Origin: Armatimonadota bacterium | Lineage (GTDB): Bacteria > Armatimonadota > Fimbriimonadia > Fimbriimonadales > ATM1 | Direction: 5' to 3' | Length of the DNA stretch: 6,199 bases | Assembly: GCA_003695835.1 (NCBI GenBank) | Contig: RFHN01000146.1 | Location: 1-6,199 of the forward strand | Shown: positions 1 through 6,061 of the stretch, piece by piece | Layout of the letters: each line of letters begins with the position of its first letter | Numbering within the stretch: the stretch's first letter is position 1 | Made by a program: the position numbers and the translations under genes | The notes under the pieces: model-generated | Told to the model about the DNA's origin: nothing | Database searches by the model: none | Seen by the model: the letters and a program-made list of their open reading frames with translations, nothing else

Positions 1-54
1 GGTTCCGTTCGGGTTCACGTATTCGATTTGGATCGGGGACGATAGGTCCATCAT
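1..54 (-). CDS. Possible truncated start of a minus-strand gene
   Basis: Eighteen codons from tandem ATGs run off the left edge (MMDLSSPIQIEYVNPNGT). The composition is protein-like (alternating hydrophobic residues, no excess of Arg, Ser or Cys), and the orientation matches the two genes upstream on the same strand. Against it, no ribosome binding site is visible; only CGAG sits directly before the first ATG. The gap to the preceding gene is about 190 bp. The fragment is too short to identify a family. Confidence 0.2.
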   Translation of the reverse strand, partial: MMDLSSPIQIEYVNPNGT

Positions 55-192
55 CTCGACGAGTCTGCTGAGCGCAGGAAGCAGGCTCTGTCTGGCGACC
101 GGGCATAAGTCCGACCGGCTGGGATTCAGGGCGCGCGTGGTCGGTCACAGGACTTCACGCTCACTGTTGCCTCGGGTCACGCAGGCGAGCGA

Positions 193-217
193 AGGCGGCG
201 TGGGGTCCCATCCGCCT
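193..217 (-). terminator. Candidate terminator hairpin after the leftward operon
   Basis: A 6-bp perfect stem (AGGCGG at 193-198 with CCGCCT at 212-217) encloses a 13-base loop. Inside that loop TGG and CCA (201-203 and 208-210) can pair further. It lies 27 to 51 bases downstream of the stop codon of the 244-930 gene, where a transcription terminator would be expected. No T-run follows it on the minus strand, so it is not a classical intrinsic terminator. It may be a weak or Rho-assisted site, or chance pairing in GC-rich DNA. Confidence 0.25.
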
Positions 218-243
218 CACGCAAGCACCGACGATCACAGGGG

Positions 244-930
244 TCACTGGGCGTTCGGCAGGATCTCGCCGTACGGCGGTGGCTTGCTGAGCTGGCGAAT
301 GGCCTTCGATGCCAAAGCCTCGAACGACCAGGCAACGCCGCGCAGTTCGCCTGTTTCTCGTTTCCAGGCGCTGGCGCAGGCTGCAAATTCCTGGGGCTTG
401 ACCCAGCCGGCCTCCGGTGACGGGTACCACATCGAGCTGACGCTGTAGAAGCGCGCTTCGGAGAACTCTGCTGGGAGGGCTAAGTGAATCGTTGCGCCGT
501 CCGCTCGAAAGCGGACAAAGCGCAGGCCCGTTTGGTTCGACCACAGGGCGGCGAACCCCGCGCGGAGGTGGCCGCGGAGGGCATCTTCGTGCGGCGTGCC
601 GCTTACTTGCAGCAGAACGGCTGCGTCAGGAACCTCGGATTCCGCTGCCGTTAGGAGGAGAACATCAACGCTGAGGTGGTGGTCAAGTGGATGCTTTGTG
701 AACTCTCGGAAGACGACCACGAGCTGGCGCCCGCGGTCCTCCGTGTTCTCAAGGCGCGCCTCCCTGATCTTCGCCCACTCAGGTATGCGAAGCTGCTTCT
801 GTTTCCCCGTGGCCTTGGTCCGAAGGCGCAGGTACTCAGCGGCAGTTGGCAACACGCGCTCAGCCTGAGGTTCGCCACCGTGCTGCAAGCTTAGAATGCC
901 AAGAAAGATGGGAAGTATCGTCAGCATCAT
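244..930 (-). CDS. Exported protein of unknown function
   Basis: I do not recognise this 228-residue protein. Residues 1-15 form a short hydrophobic stretch (MMLTILPIFLGILSLQ) that looks like an export signal, although the positively charged N-terminus usual for signal peptides is missing. The rest is a mixed alpha/beta-looking soluble domain with strands such as QLVVVFREF (69-77), HHLSVDVLLL (84-93) and GATIHLALP (145-153). A Trp- and aromatic-rich patch follows near 160-176 (ARFYSVSSMWYPSPEAGW). The start is supported by AGAGGAG at 948-942, 11 bases before the ATG at 930, inside the end of the upstream gene. A second ATG follows directly and could also be used. The ATGA overlap with the upstream gene indicates translational coupling, so the two products are probably made together. 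The family, and any enzymatic activity, remain unknown. Confidence 0.8.
   Translation of the reverse strand: MMLTILPIFLGILSLQHGGEPQAERVLPTAAEYLRLRTKATGKQKQLRIPEWAKIREARLENTEDRGRQLVVVFREFTKHPLDHHLSVDVLLLTAAESEVPDAAVLLQVSGTPHEDALRGHLRAGFAALWSNQTGLRFVRFRADGATIHLALPAEFSEARFYSVSSMWYPSPEAGWVKPQEFAACASAWKRETGELRGVAWSFEALASKAIRQLSKPPPYGEILPNAQ
927..930 (-). promoter_or_regulatory. ATGA stop-start overlap coupling two exported proteins
   Basis: The TGA stop of the EF-hand protein (929-927) shares bases with the ATG of the next gene (930-928). The Shine-Dalgarno sequence AGAGGAG at 948-942 lies in the last codons of the upstream gene. This is the usual geometry of translational coupling by ribosome re-initiation. 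It also rules out an independent leader between the two genes. Confidence 0.8.
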
Positions 931-2039
931 CGCTCGAAGTACTCCTCTGGGGTGCCGTGGAATAACAGGTTGCCGTTCTCATCGAAAACCTTTAGCTTGC
1001 CATTTGTTGTATTGTAAATATAATGTCTCATAGGCTCTCCTGGGTCGTGCTTGCCATTCCCGTTGGTGTCCTTCCAGTTCCAAACGTGCACGACATGGCC
1101 CCCCGGAATCGGAAAGATCTTGACCGAGTTCAGCCCCGGAACGAACACGCATTGCCCAATTATGTGCGAAATCTCGCCGGGTTGGAGCTTGCCGTCTTGG
1201 TTGGTGTCGTGCCCGATCACGACAACCATGGAGTCTCCAGCAGAACCATTGGGGTCGTCATCGGTCACCCACCCGTCGATGAATGTGTTGCCCTCGACAT
1301 GGGTGCCGGAGTCGCTGTCCCACTCCAGCCTGCCATCGCCGTCAATGTCAGCAACTTTTGGGAGCCCGACAGGTGGCACACGCCACCCCGGGTCGTAGTC
1401 CATCTTGCGGCCAGCAGTCTCCGACAGTGAGGAGGCATCGCTGAACAGGCTGATCGAAGCCCACATCGACGGTTGCGCTGTAGCCCAGACGTATGACTCG
1501 GGAACAAGGTCAAGCAGAGCCATTCCATATAGCGATACATTCGGTGCGTCTGCGAAAACTGAGCCCACTCGTTCAAGCTGCAGGCCTTCCGGTGGGATCG
1601 GGTCCCCAGGTTCCGGTACAGTTGGGGTCACGCTCATCGTGACCGTGTCGCCATCGATTGAGATGGTGCCAATGGCCAGCGGCTCCAGCGACTTGGCTCT
1701 GATCAGCTTCGCAGCCCCAACGCCAAGAGGGATGTTGGGCACGTTCGCCGCGCCAGCCGTACCAACAAGGACTGTTCCATCATTGAAGTACGCCTTCAGA
1801 ATCATGGCGTCCCCGTTGTTGAACGCAACCTGTCCGGTCATACTGACAACAACCGTTCGCGTCAGGCCATCGAAGGTTGCAACTGCTGACTGCACTGCTG
1901 CGTAGTCCGGCTGGTTGACCCAGATGGTGACTTGCGACTTGGGCAAGAACACCGGCACGAGGGCTGCCCTCGCGCCTGACGTCAAGCAGCCGAATAGAAT
2001 GACGATTGCGAAAGCGCGAATCTGTCTCATGACATTCAT
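927..2039 (-). CDS. Exported protein with EF-hand/dockerin-like calcium loops
   Basis: This 370-residue protein starts with a clear signal peptide: basic RQIR, the hydrophobic core AFAIVILFGCLTSG, then cleavage near ARA-ALV at about residue 25. The N-terminal half (27-190) is strand-rich with no recognised domain. The C-terminal half has EF-hand-type loops: DIDGDGRLEW at 231-240 (imperfect, no Glu at position 12), DTNQDGKLQPGE at 278-289 and DTNGNGKHDPGE at 324-335. The last two have acidic or Asn ligands at positions 1, 3 and 5 and Glu at 12, so calcium binding is likely by family rules. Such loops occur in dockerins and in many secreted bacterial surface proteins; no cohesin partner or catalytic domain is visible here. 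The start at 2039 was chosen because the signal peptide begins there. The frame stays open upstream to 2210, but that extension is not signal-like. AAGGG lies 4 bases before this ATG. The stop overlaps the next gene as ATGA. Confidence 0.85.
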   Translation of the reverse strand: MNVMRQIRAFAIVILFGCLTSGARAALVPVFLPKSQVTIWVNQPDYAAVQSAVATFDGLTRTVVVSMTGQVAFNNGDAMILKAYFNDGTVLVGTAGAANVPNIPLGVGAAKLIRAKSLEPLAIGTISIDGDTVTMSVTPTVPEPGDPIPPEGLQLERVGSVFADAPNVSLYGMALLDLVPESYVWATAQPSMWASISLFSDASSLSETAGRKMDYDPGWRVPPVGLPKVADIDGDGRLEWDSDSGTHVEGNTFIDGWVTDDDPNGSAGDSMVVVIGHDTNQDGKLQPGEISHIIGQCVFVPGLNSVKIFPIPGGHVVHVWNWKDTNGNGKHDPGEPMRHYIYNTTNGKLKVFDENGNLLFHGTPEEYFER

Positions 2040-2220
2040 GCTACCCTTACCCCCCCCGGGTGCAACTCTTAAATCTATGGGTAATCCAGGTACAGATTCC
2101 GAGGGAACTGGATTCGAGGCGTGCTTGGTCGTTCGAAGACCTTGGCTCTCCCAGGATCGTTGTCGTCGCTGCGGGGACTGAAGACGAGCGAGGGCGGCGC
2201 GAGGTACCATTCGCGCGGAG
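2040..2220. promoter_or_regulatory. Divergent intergenic region, promoters not resolved
   Basis: These 181 bases lie between the start of the leftward operon and the start of metG, so both promoters should be here. No strong sigma-70 pair is visible on either strand. On the minus strand TAGATT (2077-2072), in an AT-rich patch (TTAAATCTAT at 2069-2078), could serve as a -10 box for the leftward operon, but I find no good -35. On the plus side nothing better than chance is visible before metG. A run of eight C at 2050-2057 (G on the minus-strand transcript) adjoins the ribosome binding site of the leftward gene. There is no T-box-like leader that I can identify before metG. Confidence 0.45.
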
Positions 2221-4140
2221 ATGTCCCGACGCTACTACATAACCACGCCGATCTACTACGTCAACAGCGTCCCCCACATCGGGACGGCGCTTACGACCGT
2301 CGCTGCGGACGTGAACGCCCGCTACCAGCGAATGCGTGGCAGGGAGGTGTTCTTCCTCACCGGCACGGACGAGAACGCAACGAAAGTGGCAGAGGCCGCG
2401 GAAGCGGCGGGGAAGACCCCCAAGGAGTTCGTAGACGAGATCAGCGAGGAGTTCAAGCGAATCTGGGCGGGCCTGAACATCCGCTACGACGATTTCATCC
2501 GAACGACGGAGGAGCGTCACATCAAGGTCGTCGAAGAGGTTTGGCGACGACTGCTGGAGGCCGGGCACATCTACCCAGGAGAATACAAAGGGTGGTATGA
2601 CGTTACCACGGAAACTCTCTATAGCGAATCCGAGCTGGTGGACGGCAAGAGTCCAGACGGAAACCCGGTGCGCGAGGTGAGTGAGCCGGGATACTACTTC
2701 CGGTTGAGCGCGTTCGCCGAACCCCTGCTCGAGCACATCGAGAAGAACCCGCGCTTTATCATCCCGGAGACGCGCAAGAACGAAGTGGTCTCGTTCATCA
2801 AACAGGGTCTCCGTGACGTCTATATCACAAGAGAGAACAAGGGGTGGGGAATTCCCGTCCCGGGAGACGAGTCGCGCGTCATCTACGTCTGGTTTGACGC
2901 GTTGATCAACTACATCTCCGCTGTCGGTTGGCCGGACGGCGACTGGGAGTCGTATTGGCCCGCGGCGGCTCAATGGATGGGGAAGGATATCCTCGTTCGG
3001 TTCCACGCGACGATCTGGCCGGCAATGCTGATGGGCCTTGGGCTGCCACTTCCGGAGACGCTGATCGGGCACGGTTGGGTGCTGATGGGCGACAAGAAGA
3101 TCAGCAAGTCGCTCGGAAATGTGGTACGGCCGCTCGAGTTGGCAGAAGAGCTGGATCGTTCGGCTGGTTGCGGGCCGGAGCTCGCCGTGGACGCGGTCCG
3201 TTGGCACATGGTCCGTACCATGCCGTTCGAGAACGACACCGCGTTCTCGATGGAAGAGTTTCAGGGACGATATAACAGCGAGTTGGTCAATATTCTCTCG
3301 AACGGAGTGCATCGAGTCGTTTCGATGACGCACAACTTTTGCTCCGGAACGGTTCCAGACGGCGCCTTGGACGAAGCGGCTTTGAGTCAGGTGCGAGACG
3401 CGCTTGCGCGGTACCACGCCGAGATGGAAGCCTTCCGCTTCGACCGCGCGATGGATGCGGCGGTCGAGGTCGGTCGAATCCTGAACGGCTACATTGACGA
3501 GAAGAAGCCTTGGGATTTGCGCAAGCAGGATGACTCGCGCCTAAGCGATGTGATGCGTACGATGGTATGGATGGTGCGTGCCGTTGAAGCTGTACTGCGG
3601 CCGGTAACGCCGACCGTTGCGGACCGCTTGGCGGCGCTGCTGAATCTCGAGCCGCTCGCCGAGTTCTCTGTGTTGGATGGGGACGCGGGTGTTACGCCCG
3701 GGCTAAAACTGGCGCAGCCGCAACCGCTCTACGTGCGGCTCTCTGCGCAAAAGAAGGAAGAGGGAAAAGAAGTGAGAGAGCAACCTACGCAATCGCAATC
3801 GAGTCCAGCGGACGACACGATCACGATCGAGGACTTTCTGAAGGTGAAGCTTCGCATCGCCCGAGTGCTCGACGCGGCACCCGTCGAAGGAGCCGACAAA
3901 CTGATGAGGCTTGAACTGATCGTCGGGGACGAGCGCAGGCAGGTCCTCGCCGGGATTCGGCCGCAGTACAGCCCCGAGGACCTCATCGGTCGCCAAGTGG
4001 TGTTGGTGGCGAACCTCGCTCCGAGGAAGATGCGTGGGTACGAGAGCCAAGGGATGATCCTCGCCGCGGACGGGCCGAACGGCGAAGCGATCCTCTTGCA
4101 GCCGGACAAGGAAGCCCCCGACGGCACGAGCGTGCACTAA
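2221..4140 (+). CDS. metG: Methionyl-tRNA synthetase
   Basis: The 639-residue cytoplasmic enzyme charges tRNA-Met with methionine using ATP. It is a class I synthetase. The order is: nucleotide-binding fold with the HIGH-type motif PHIGT at 18-22; connective peptide about 115-205; YVWFDALINYISA at 222-234; the second ATP motif KISKS at 293-297 within GDKKISKSLGN; the helical anticodon-binding region about 340-475; a charged, Gln/Ser-rich linker about 508-532; and an EMAP/Trbp111-type OB-fold tRNA-binding domain at 533-639 (VKLRIARVLDAAPVEGADKL, then NLAPRKMRGYESQGM). The C-terminal domain promotes dimerisation and tRNA binding in homologues. The connective peptide has no cysteine, so this is a zinc-free form. 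The motif after FLTGTDE reads NATK where many bacterial enzymes have HGXK. The ATG start fits the family N-terminus (YYITTPIYYVN). CGGAG lies directly against it, so the Shine-Dalgarno spacing is poor. The gene ends in a 4-bp convergent overlap with the ankyrin gene. Confidence 0.98.
   Translation: MSRRYYITTPIYYVNSVPHIGTALTTVAADVNARYQRMRGREVFFLTGTDENATKVAEAAEAAGKTPKEFVDEISEEFKRIWAGLNIRYDDFIRTTEERHIKVVEEVWRRLLEAGHIYPGEYKGWYDVTTETLYSESELVDGKSPDGNPVREVSEPGYYFRLSAFAEPLLEHIEKNPRFIIPETRKNEVVSFIKQGLRDVYITRENKGWGIPVPGDESRVIYVWFDALINYISAVGWPDGDWESYWPAAAQWMGKDILVRFHATIWPAMLMGLGLPLPETLIGHGWVLMGDKKISKSLGNVVRPLELAEELDRSAGCGPELAVDAVRWHMVRTMPFENDTAFSMEEFQGRYNSELVNILSNGVHRVVSMTHNFCSGTVPDGALDEAALSQVRDALARYHAEMEAFRFDRAMDAAVEVGRILNGYIDEKKPWDLRKQDDSRLSDVMRTMVWMVRAVEAVLRPVTPTVADRLAALLNLEPLAEFSVLDGDAGVTPGLKLAQPQPLYVRLSAQKKEEGKEVREQPTQSQSSPADDTITIEDFLKVKLRIARVLDAAPVEGADKLMRLELIVGDERRQVLAGIRPQYSPEDLIGRQVVLVANLAPRKMRGYESQGMILAADGPNGEAILLQPDKEAPDGTSVH
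4137..4140. other. Convergent stop-codon overlap of metG and the ankyrin gene
   Basis: The TAA of metG (4138-4140, plus) and the TAG of the ankyrin gene (4139-4137, minus) overlap, so the two coding regions share four base pairs and no intergenic terminator can exist. Each transcript must end inside the other gene. A small hairpin, CGGTC-GGC-GACCG at 4141-4153, follows the metG stop but has only five pairs and no T-run. Confidence 0.9.
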
Positions 4141-5912
4141 CGGTCGGCGACCGACCCCGCTCGGGCGCGCGCGCTTGATTCCAGAAGCCGGACTACGTTC
4201 GTGGCGTTCGCCTTCTTAGCCAAGTCGAGGGCGGTGTTGCCATCTTTATCTCTGAGATCTTTGTTCGCACCGCGTTCGAGCAGAATCCGGACGGTCTCCG
4301 TTTGTGCCTCTTCTGTGTATTCCTTTGAGAACGGATGCAGGCGGAAGAGGCTTCCGCCTACGGCTGCCTCGTGCAGAGCCGTCCTTCCGTATACGCTGTC
4401 CGCTTGATTGACATCCGCGCCGCCCTCCAGAAGAATCCGTACGATCTCTGGGCGACCGAATTGAGCGGCCAGCATGAGCGGCGTGACCGGCCGGCGCCTT
4501 GCAAGATTGGGGCGGTCGAATGGGAGTAGGTTTCCCTTGACCGTAACCCAGGCTTCCTGGTTTGGGTCTGCCTTATACTTGAGAAGAAGTCGAACGTTCT
4601 CAGGCAAGTTTGCAGCAACGGCGTTGATCAACGCAGTCTCGGCTCCATCGGGGTGCAGATTTGGGTCGGCCCCGTGTTGGAGAAGCCTCTCAACCACTTT
4701 CGACCATCGGTCAGTGCCCGCGGCTGTGCGAAGGGGCAAACCTTGAATCGCGTTCGGGTCCGCTCCGCATTCGATGCAGATTCGAACTCCGGTGAGAACG
4801 TTGGCGTAAGTTCCCGCGTTATCAGTCTCCAAAGCGAGCAGGGTTAGCACATCGTACGCATCGCGTTGCGGGTCAATCGGGAACTTGAACGATCCGAGGT
4901 CATTGCACAACCGATACACCTCATCCCATTTGCCCCACCGAACCGCTTGGCTGACTGTCCACGACGTTACCGCGGAGCGCTCCGGTTTGGGTGTCTGAGG
5001 GTCTTGTGGGGCGCCGGAGGGCTTCCCCTGTGCGCTCGCCCCTTGGGACTCGACTTTGCCTTGTTCCAGAAGCCGCACGACGTTGGCAGCCTTCGCCTTC
5101 TTAGCCAAGTCGAGGGCGGTGTCGCCATTTTTGTCCTTGATCTTTCGGTCTGCGCCGTGTCGAAGCAGGATCTTGACGACCTCCGTCTGGAGTTCTTCCG
5201 AGTATGGGTAGCCGGACCACCTGGGGGGCACTCGTCCGACCGCGGCTTCGTGCAGCGCTGTCCTCCCCGTCACGGAGTTCCTTTGAGTGACGCTCGCACC
5301 GCCCTCGATGAGCAGGCTCGTGATCTCCGGGCGACCCAGCCAAGCAGCGTACGCGAGCGGCGTTAGGGGTCTCTTCAGCGGGAACTCCGGATTCTTGGGA
5401 TCGCCCACGACGTCAATCACAACCCATGCCTCCCTGTTCACATCTGCCTTGTGCTCGATCAACAGCCTAACATTATTCGGGAGGTTTCCCTCAATGGCGT
5501 TATGGAGGGCAGAAGGCGCCTTGGGCGCATGTAGATTAGGGTCGGCGCCGTATTGAAGAAGCCTCTCGACGACCTTGGACCACTTGTCGGCACCGGCGGC
5601 AATGCTGAGCGGGCTACCTTGCATGGCGTTAGGGTCCGCGCCGTACTCGATGCAGATTCGAACTCCAGTAAGGGCGTTCGCATAAACATGAGAGTAACCG
5701 GTGACGGATGCAAGTAGGGAAAGCACGTCCCTGGCTCCCGGTAACTTGTCGTGACTGAACGAGCCGACTTGCTCTTTGATTCGGTCAACTTCATCCCAGC
5801 GACCGTTGATGATCGCATTGTATACGTCGTAGGCGTTCGGCTGGCGTTGCTCCTGCGTCGCGGCCGCACCGGCCAGCAGGGAGCAGAGAAGGAATACGCA
5901 GGTTAGGTTCAT
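4137..5912 (-). CDS. Exported ankyrin-repeat protein with two tandem modules
   Basis: This 591-residue protein has a signal peptide (MNLTCVFLLCSLLAGAAATQ, cleavage probably near AAA-TQ at 18-19), so it should act outside the cytoplasm, probably in the periplasm. The rest is ankyrin repeats, protein-binding folds of two helices and a hairpin, with typical GADPN, TALHEAA and LLLEGGA signatures. Two homologous modules cover about 28-285 and 318-578. Each begins with a helical cap containing WDEV (39-42 and 329-332), carries about five to six repeats with two long insertions, and ends in a capping repeat (GDTALDLAKKA at 263-273, GNTALDLAKKA at 558-568). A Gln/Ser/Pro-rich linker at about 286-317 joins them. 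No enzyme domain is present, so a scaffold or binding role is inferred; the partner is unknown. AGAAGAA lies against the ATG at 5912 as a weak ribosome binding site. Its stop overlaps that of metG. Confidence 0.93.
   Translation of the reverse strand: MNLTCVFLLCSLLAGAAATQEQRQPNAYDVYNAIINGRWDEVDRIKEQVGSFSHDKLPGARDVLSLLASVTGYSHVYANALTGVRICIEYGADPNAMQGSPLSIAAGADKWSKVVERLLQYGADPNLHAPKAPSALHNAIEGNLPNNVRLLIEHKADVNREAWVVIDVVGDPKNPEFPLKRPLTPLAYAAWLGRPEITSLLIEGGASVTQRNSVTGRTALHEAAVGRVPPRWSGYPYSEELQTEVVKILLRHGADRKIKDKNGDTALDLAKKAKAANVVRLLEQGKVESQGASAQGKPSGAPQDPQTPKPERSAVTSWTVSQAVRWGKWDEVYRLCNDLGSFKFPIDPQRDAYDVLTLLALETDNAGTYANVLTGVRICIECGADPNAIQGLPLRTAAGTDRWSKVVERLLQHGADPNLHPDGAETALINAVAANLPENVRLLLKYKADPNQEAWVTVKGNLLPFDRPNLARRRPVTPLMLAAQFGRPEIVRILLEGGADVNQADSVYGRTALHEAAVGGSLFRLHPFSKEYTEEAQTETVRILLERGANKDLRDKDGNTALDLAKKANATNVVRLLESSARARAGSVADR
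4179..4961 (-). repeat. Ankyrin module copy 2 (residues about 318-578)
   Basis: This is the C-terminal copy of the internal duplication. It aligns over its whole length with the N-terminal copy, with a shift of 290 to 295 residues. Shared blocks include LTGVRICIE-GADPNA, WSKVVERLLQ-GADPNLH, GRTALHEAAVG and the ending TALDLAKKA. Similarity also holds in the DNA: 31 identical bases at 4207-4237 and 5092-5122, and 20 identical bases at 4771-4790 and 5647-5666. Confidence 0.9.
5058..5831 (-). repeat. Ankyrin module copy 1 (residues about 28-285)
   Basis: This is the N-terminal copy of the duplication. It differs from copy 2 by small insertions and deletions, seen as a change of offset from 290 residues at the WDEV cap, through 292 at GADPNA, to 295 at the last repeat. 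The most divergent parts are the first helix and the long loop after the EAWV motif (161-180 here). Confidence 0.9.
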
Positions 5913-5915
5913 TTC

Positions 5916-5989
5916 TTCTGTGTATCAACAGGCAGGGCGGAGAGTGCGTCGCACCAGTGACCGTAGGAATTCTACCTGTCCACACAGAA
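5916..5989 (-). promoter_or_regulatory. Inverted repeat that could mask the ankyrin gene RBS
   Basis: On the minus-strand transcript TTCTGTGT (5989-5982) can pair perfectly with ACACAGAA (5923-5916), which contains most of the weak ribosome binding site and ends three bases before the ATG at 5912. Past a small internal loop, ACAGG (5979-5975) pairs with CCTGT (5932-5928). The 42-base apical part can form a small hairpin, GTGC-GAC-GCAC (5954-5944). GTAG/CTAC at 5963-5966/5972-5975 also matches, but shares position 5975 with the main stem. In total 13 pairs could hide the start site. It matches no riboswitch class I know. Confidence 0.4.
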
Positions 5990-5996
5990 ACCTACA

Positions 5997-6024
5997 TGTA
6001 TCGAAGAGTCTTCCCTTAGCACAA
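5997..6024 (-). promoter_or_regulatory. Weak candidate promoter for the ankyrin gene
   Basis: Read leftwards, TTGTGC (6024-6019) and GATACA (6002-5997) are 16 bases apart. Each matches only three of six consensus positions of a sigma-70 promoter. The interest is positional: transcription would start near 5990, exactly where the inverted repeat begins, giving a leader of about 78 bases. On sequence alone this is little better than chance. Confidence 0.2.
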
Positions 6025-6045
6025 GCGGCGCCAACTCGCTACACG

Positions 6046-6061
6046 GGCACCGCTCGGTGCC
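6046..6061. repeat. Perfect GC-rich hairpin
   Basis: GGCACCG and CGGTGCC (7 bases each) are separated by only CT, which gives six stable pairs around a four-base loop. No T-run follows on either strand. It could be a terminator remnant for a gene beyond the right edge, an operator-like palindrome, or chance. Confidence 0.4.

Larger units (their letters stand above)
1..243. other. Left edge, no confident gene
   Basis: This stretch lies downstream of the leftward operon. On the minus strand one frame is open from about position 144 to the window edge, after a TGA at 147-145. Its only good start codons are two tandem ATGs at 54-49, giving a protein that begins MMDLSSPIQIEYVNPNGT and is cut off by the edge. 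No convincing Shine-Dalgarno sequence precedes these ATGs. The plus strand is also open here, as often happens in GC-rich DNA. The frame could be the start of a further minus-strand gene or chance. Apart from the hairpin listed separately, I see nothing else here. Confidence 0.4.

Noticed and set aside
137..544. Open frames on both strands around the end of the leftward operon
   Set aside because: They overlap the 244-930 gene in other frames, have Arg/Ser/Pro-rich shadow composition and lack ribosome binding sites.
1622..1650. PEP-CTERM-like sorting motif (VPEPG) in the EF-hand protein
   Set aside because: The VPEP sequence is in the middle of the protein (141-144), with no following transmembrane helix or basic tail.
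2040..2210. Longer start at 2210 for the EF-hand gene (427 residues)
   Set aside because: The extra 57 residues are basic and disordered-looking and would bury the clear signal peptide that begins at 2039.
2047..3417. Long minus-strand open frame (456 codons) opposite metG
   Set aside because: It lies almost wholly antisense to an unmistakable metG. Its product is rich in Arg, Val, Asp and His with no domain, as expected from the mirror of GC-rich codons.
4141..4153. CGGTC-GGC-GACCG hairpin as metG terminator
   Set aside because: It has five pairs, a three-base loop and no T-run, and lies inside the coding end of the ankyrin gene; too weak to call.
4866..5366. Plus-strand frame of 166 codons inside the ankyrin gene
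   Set aside because: It is antisense to clear ankyrin repeats and has no recognisable protein features.
4179..5831. Repeated DNA blocks as a CRISPR array or mobile-element repeats
   Set aside because: The repeats are about 880 bases apart, in frame, and explained by duplication of the ankyrin module.
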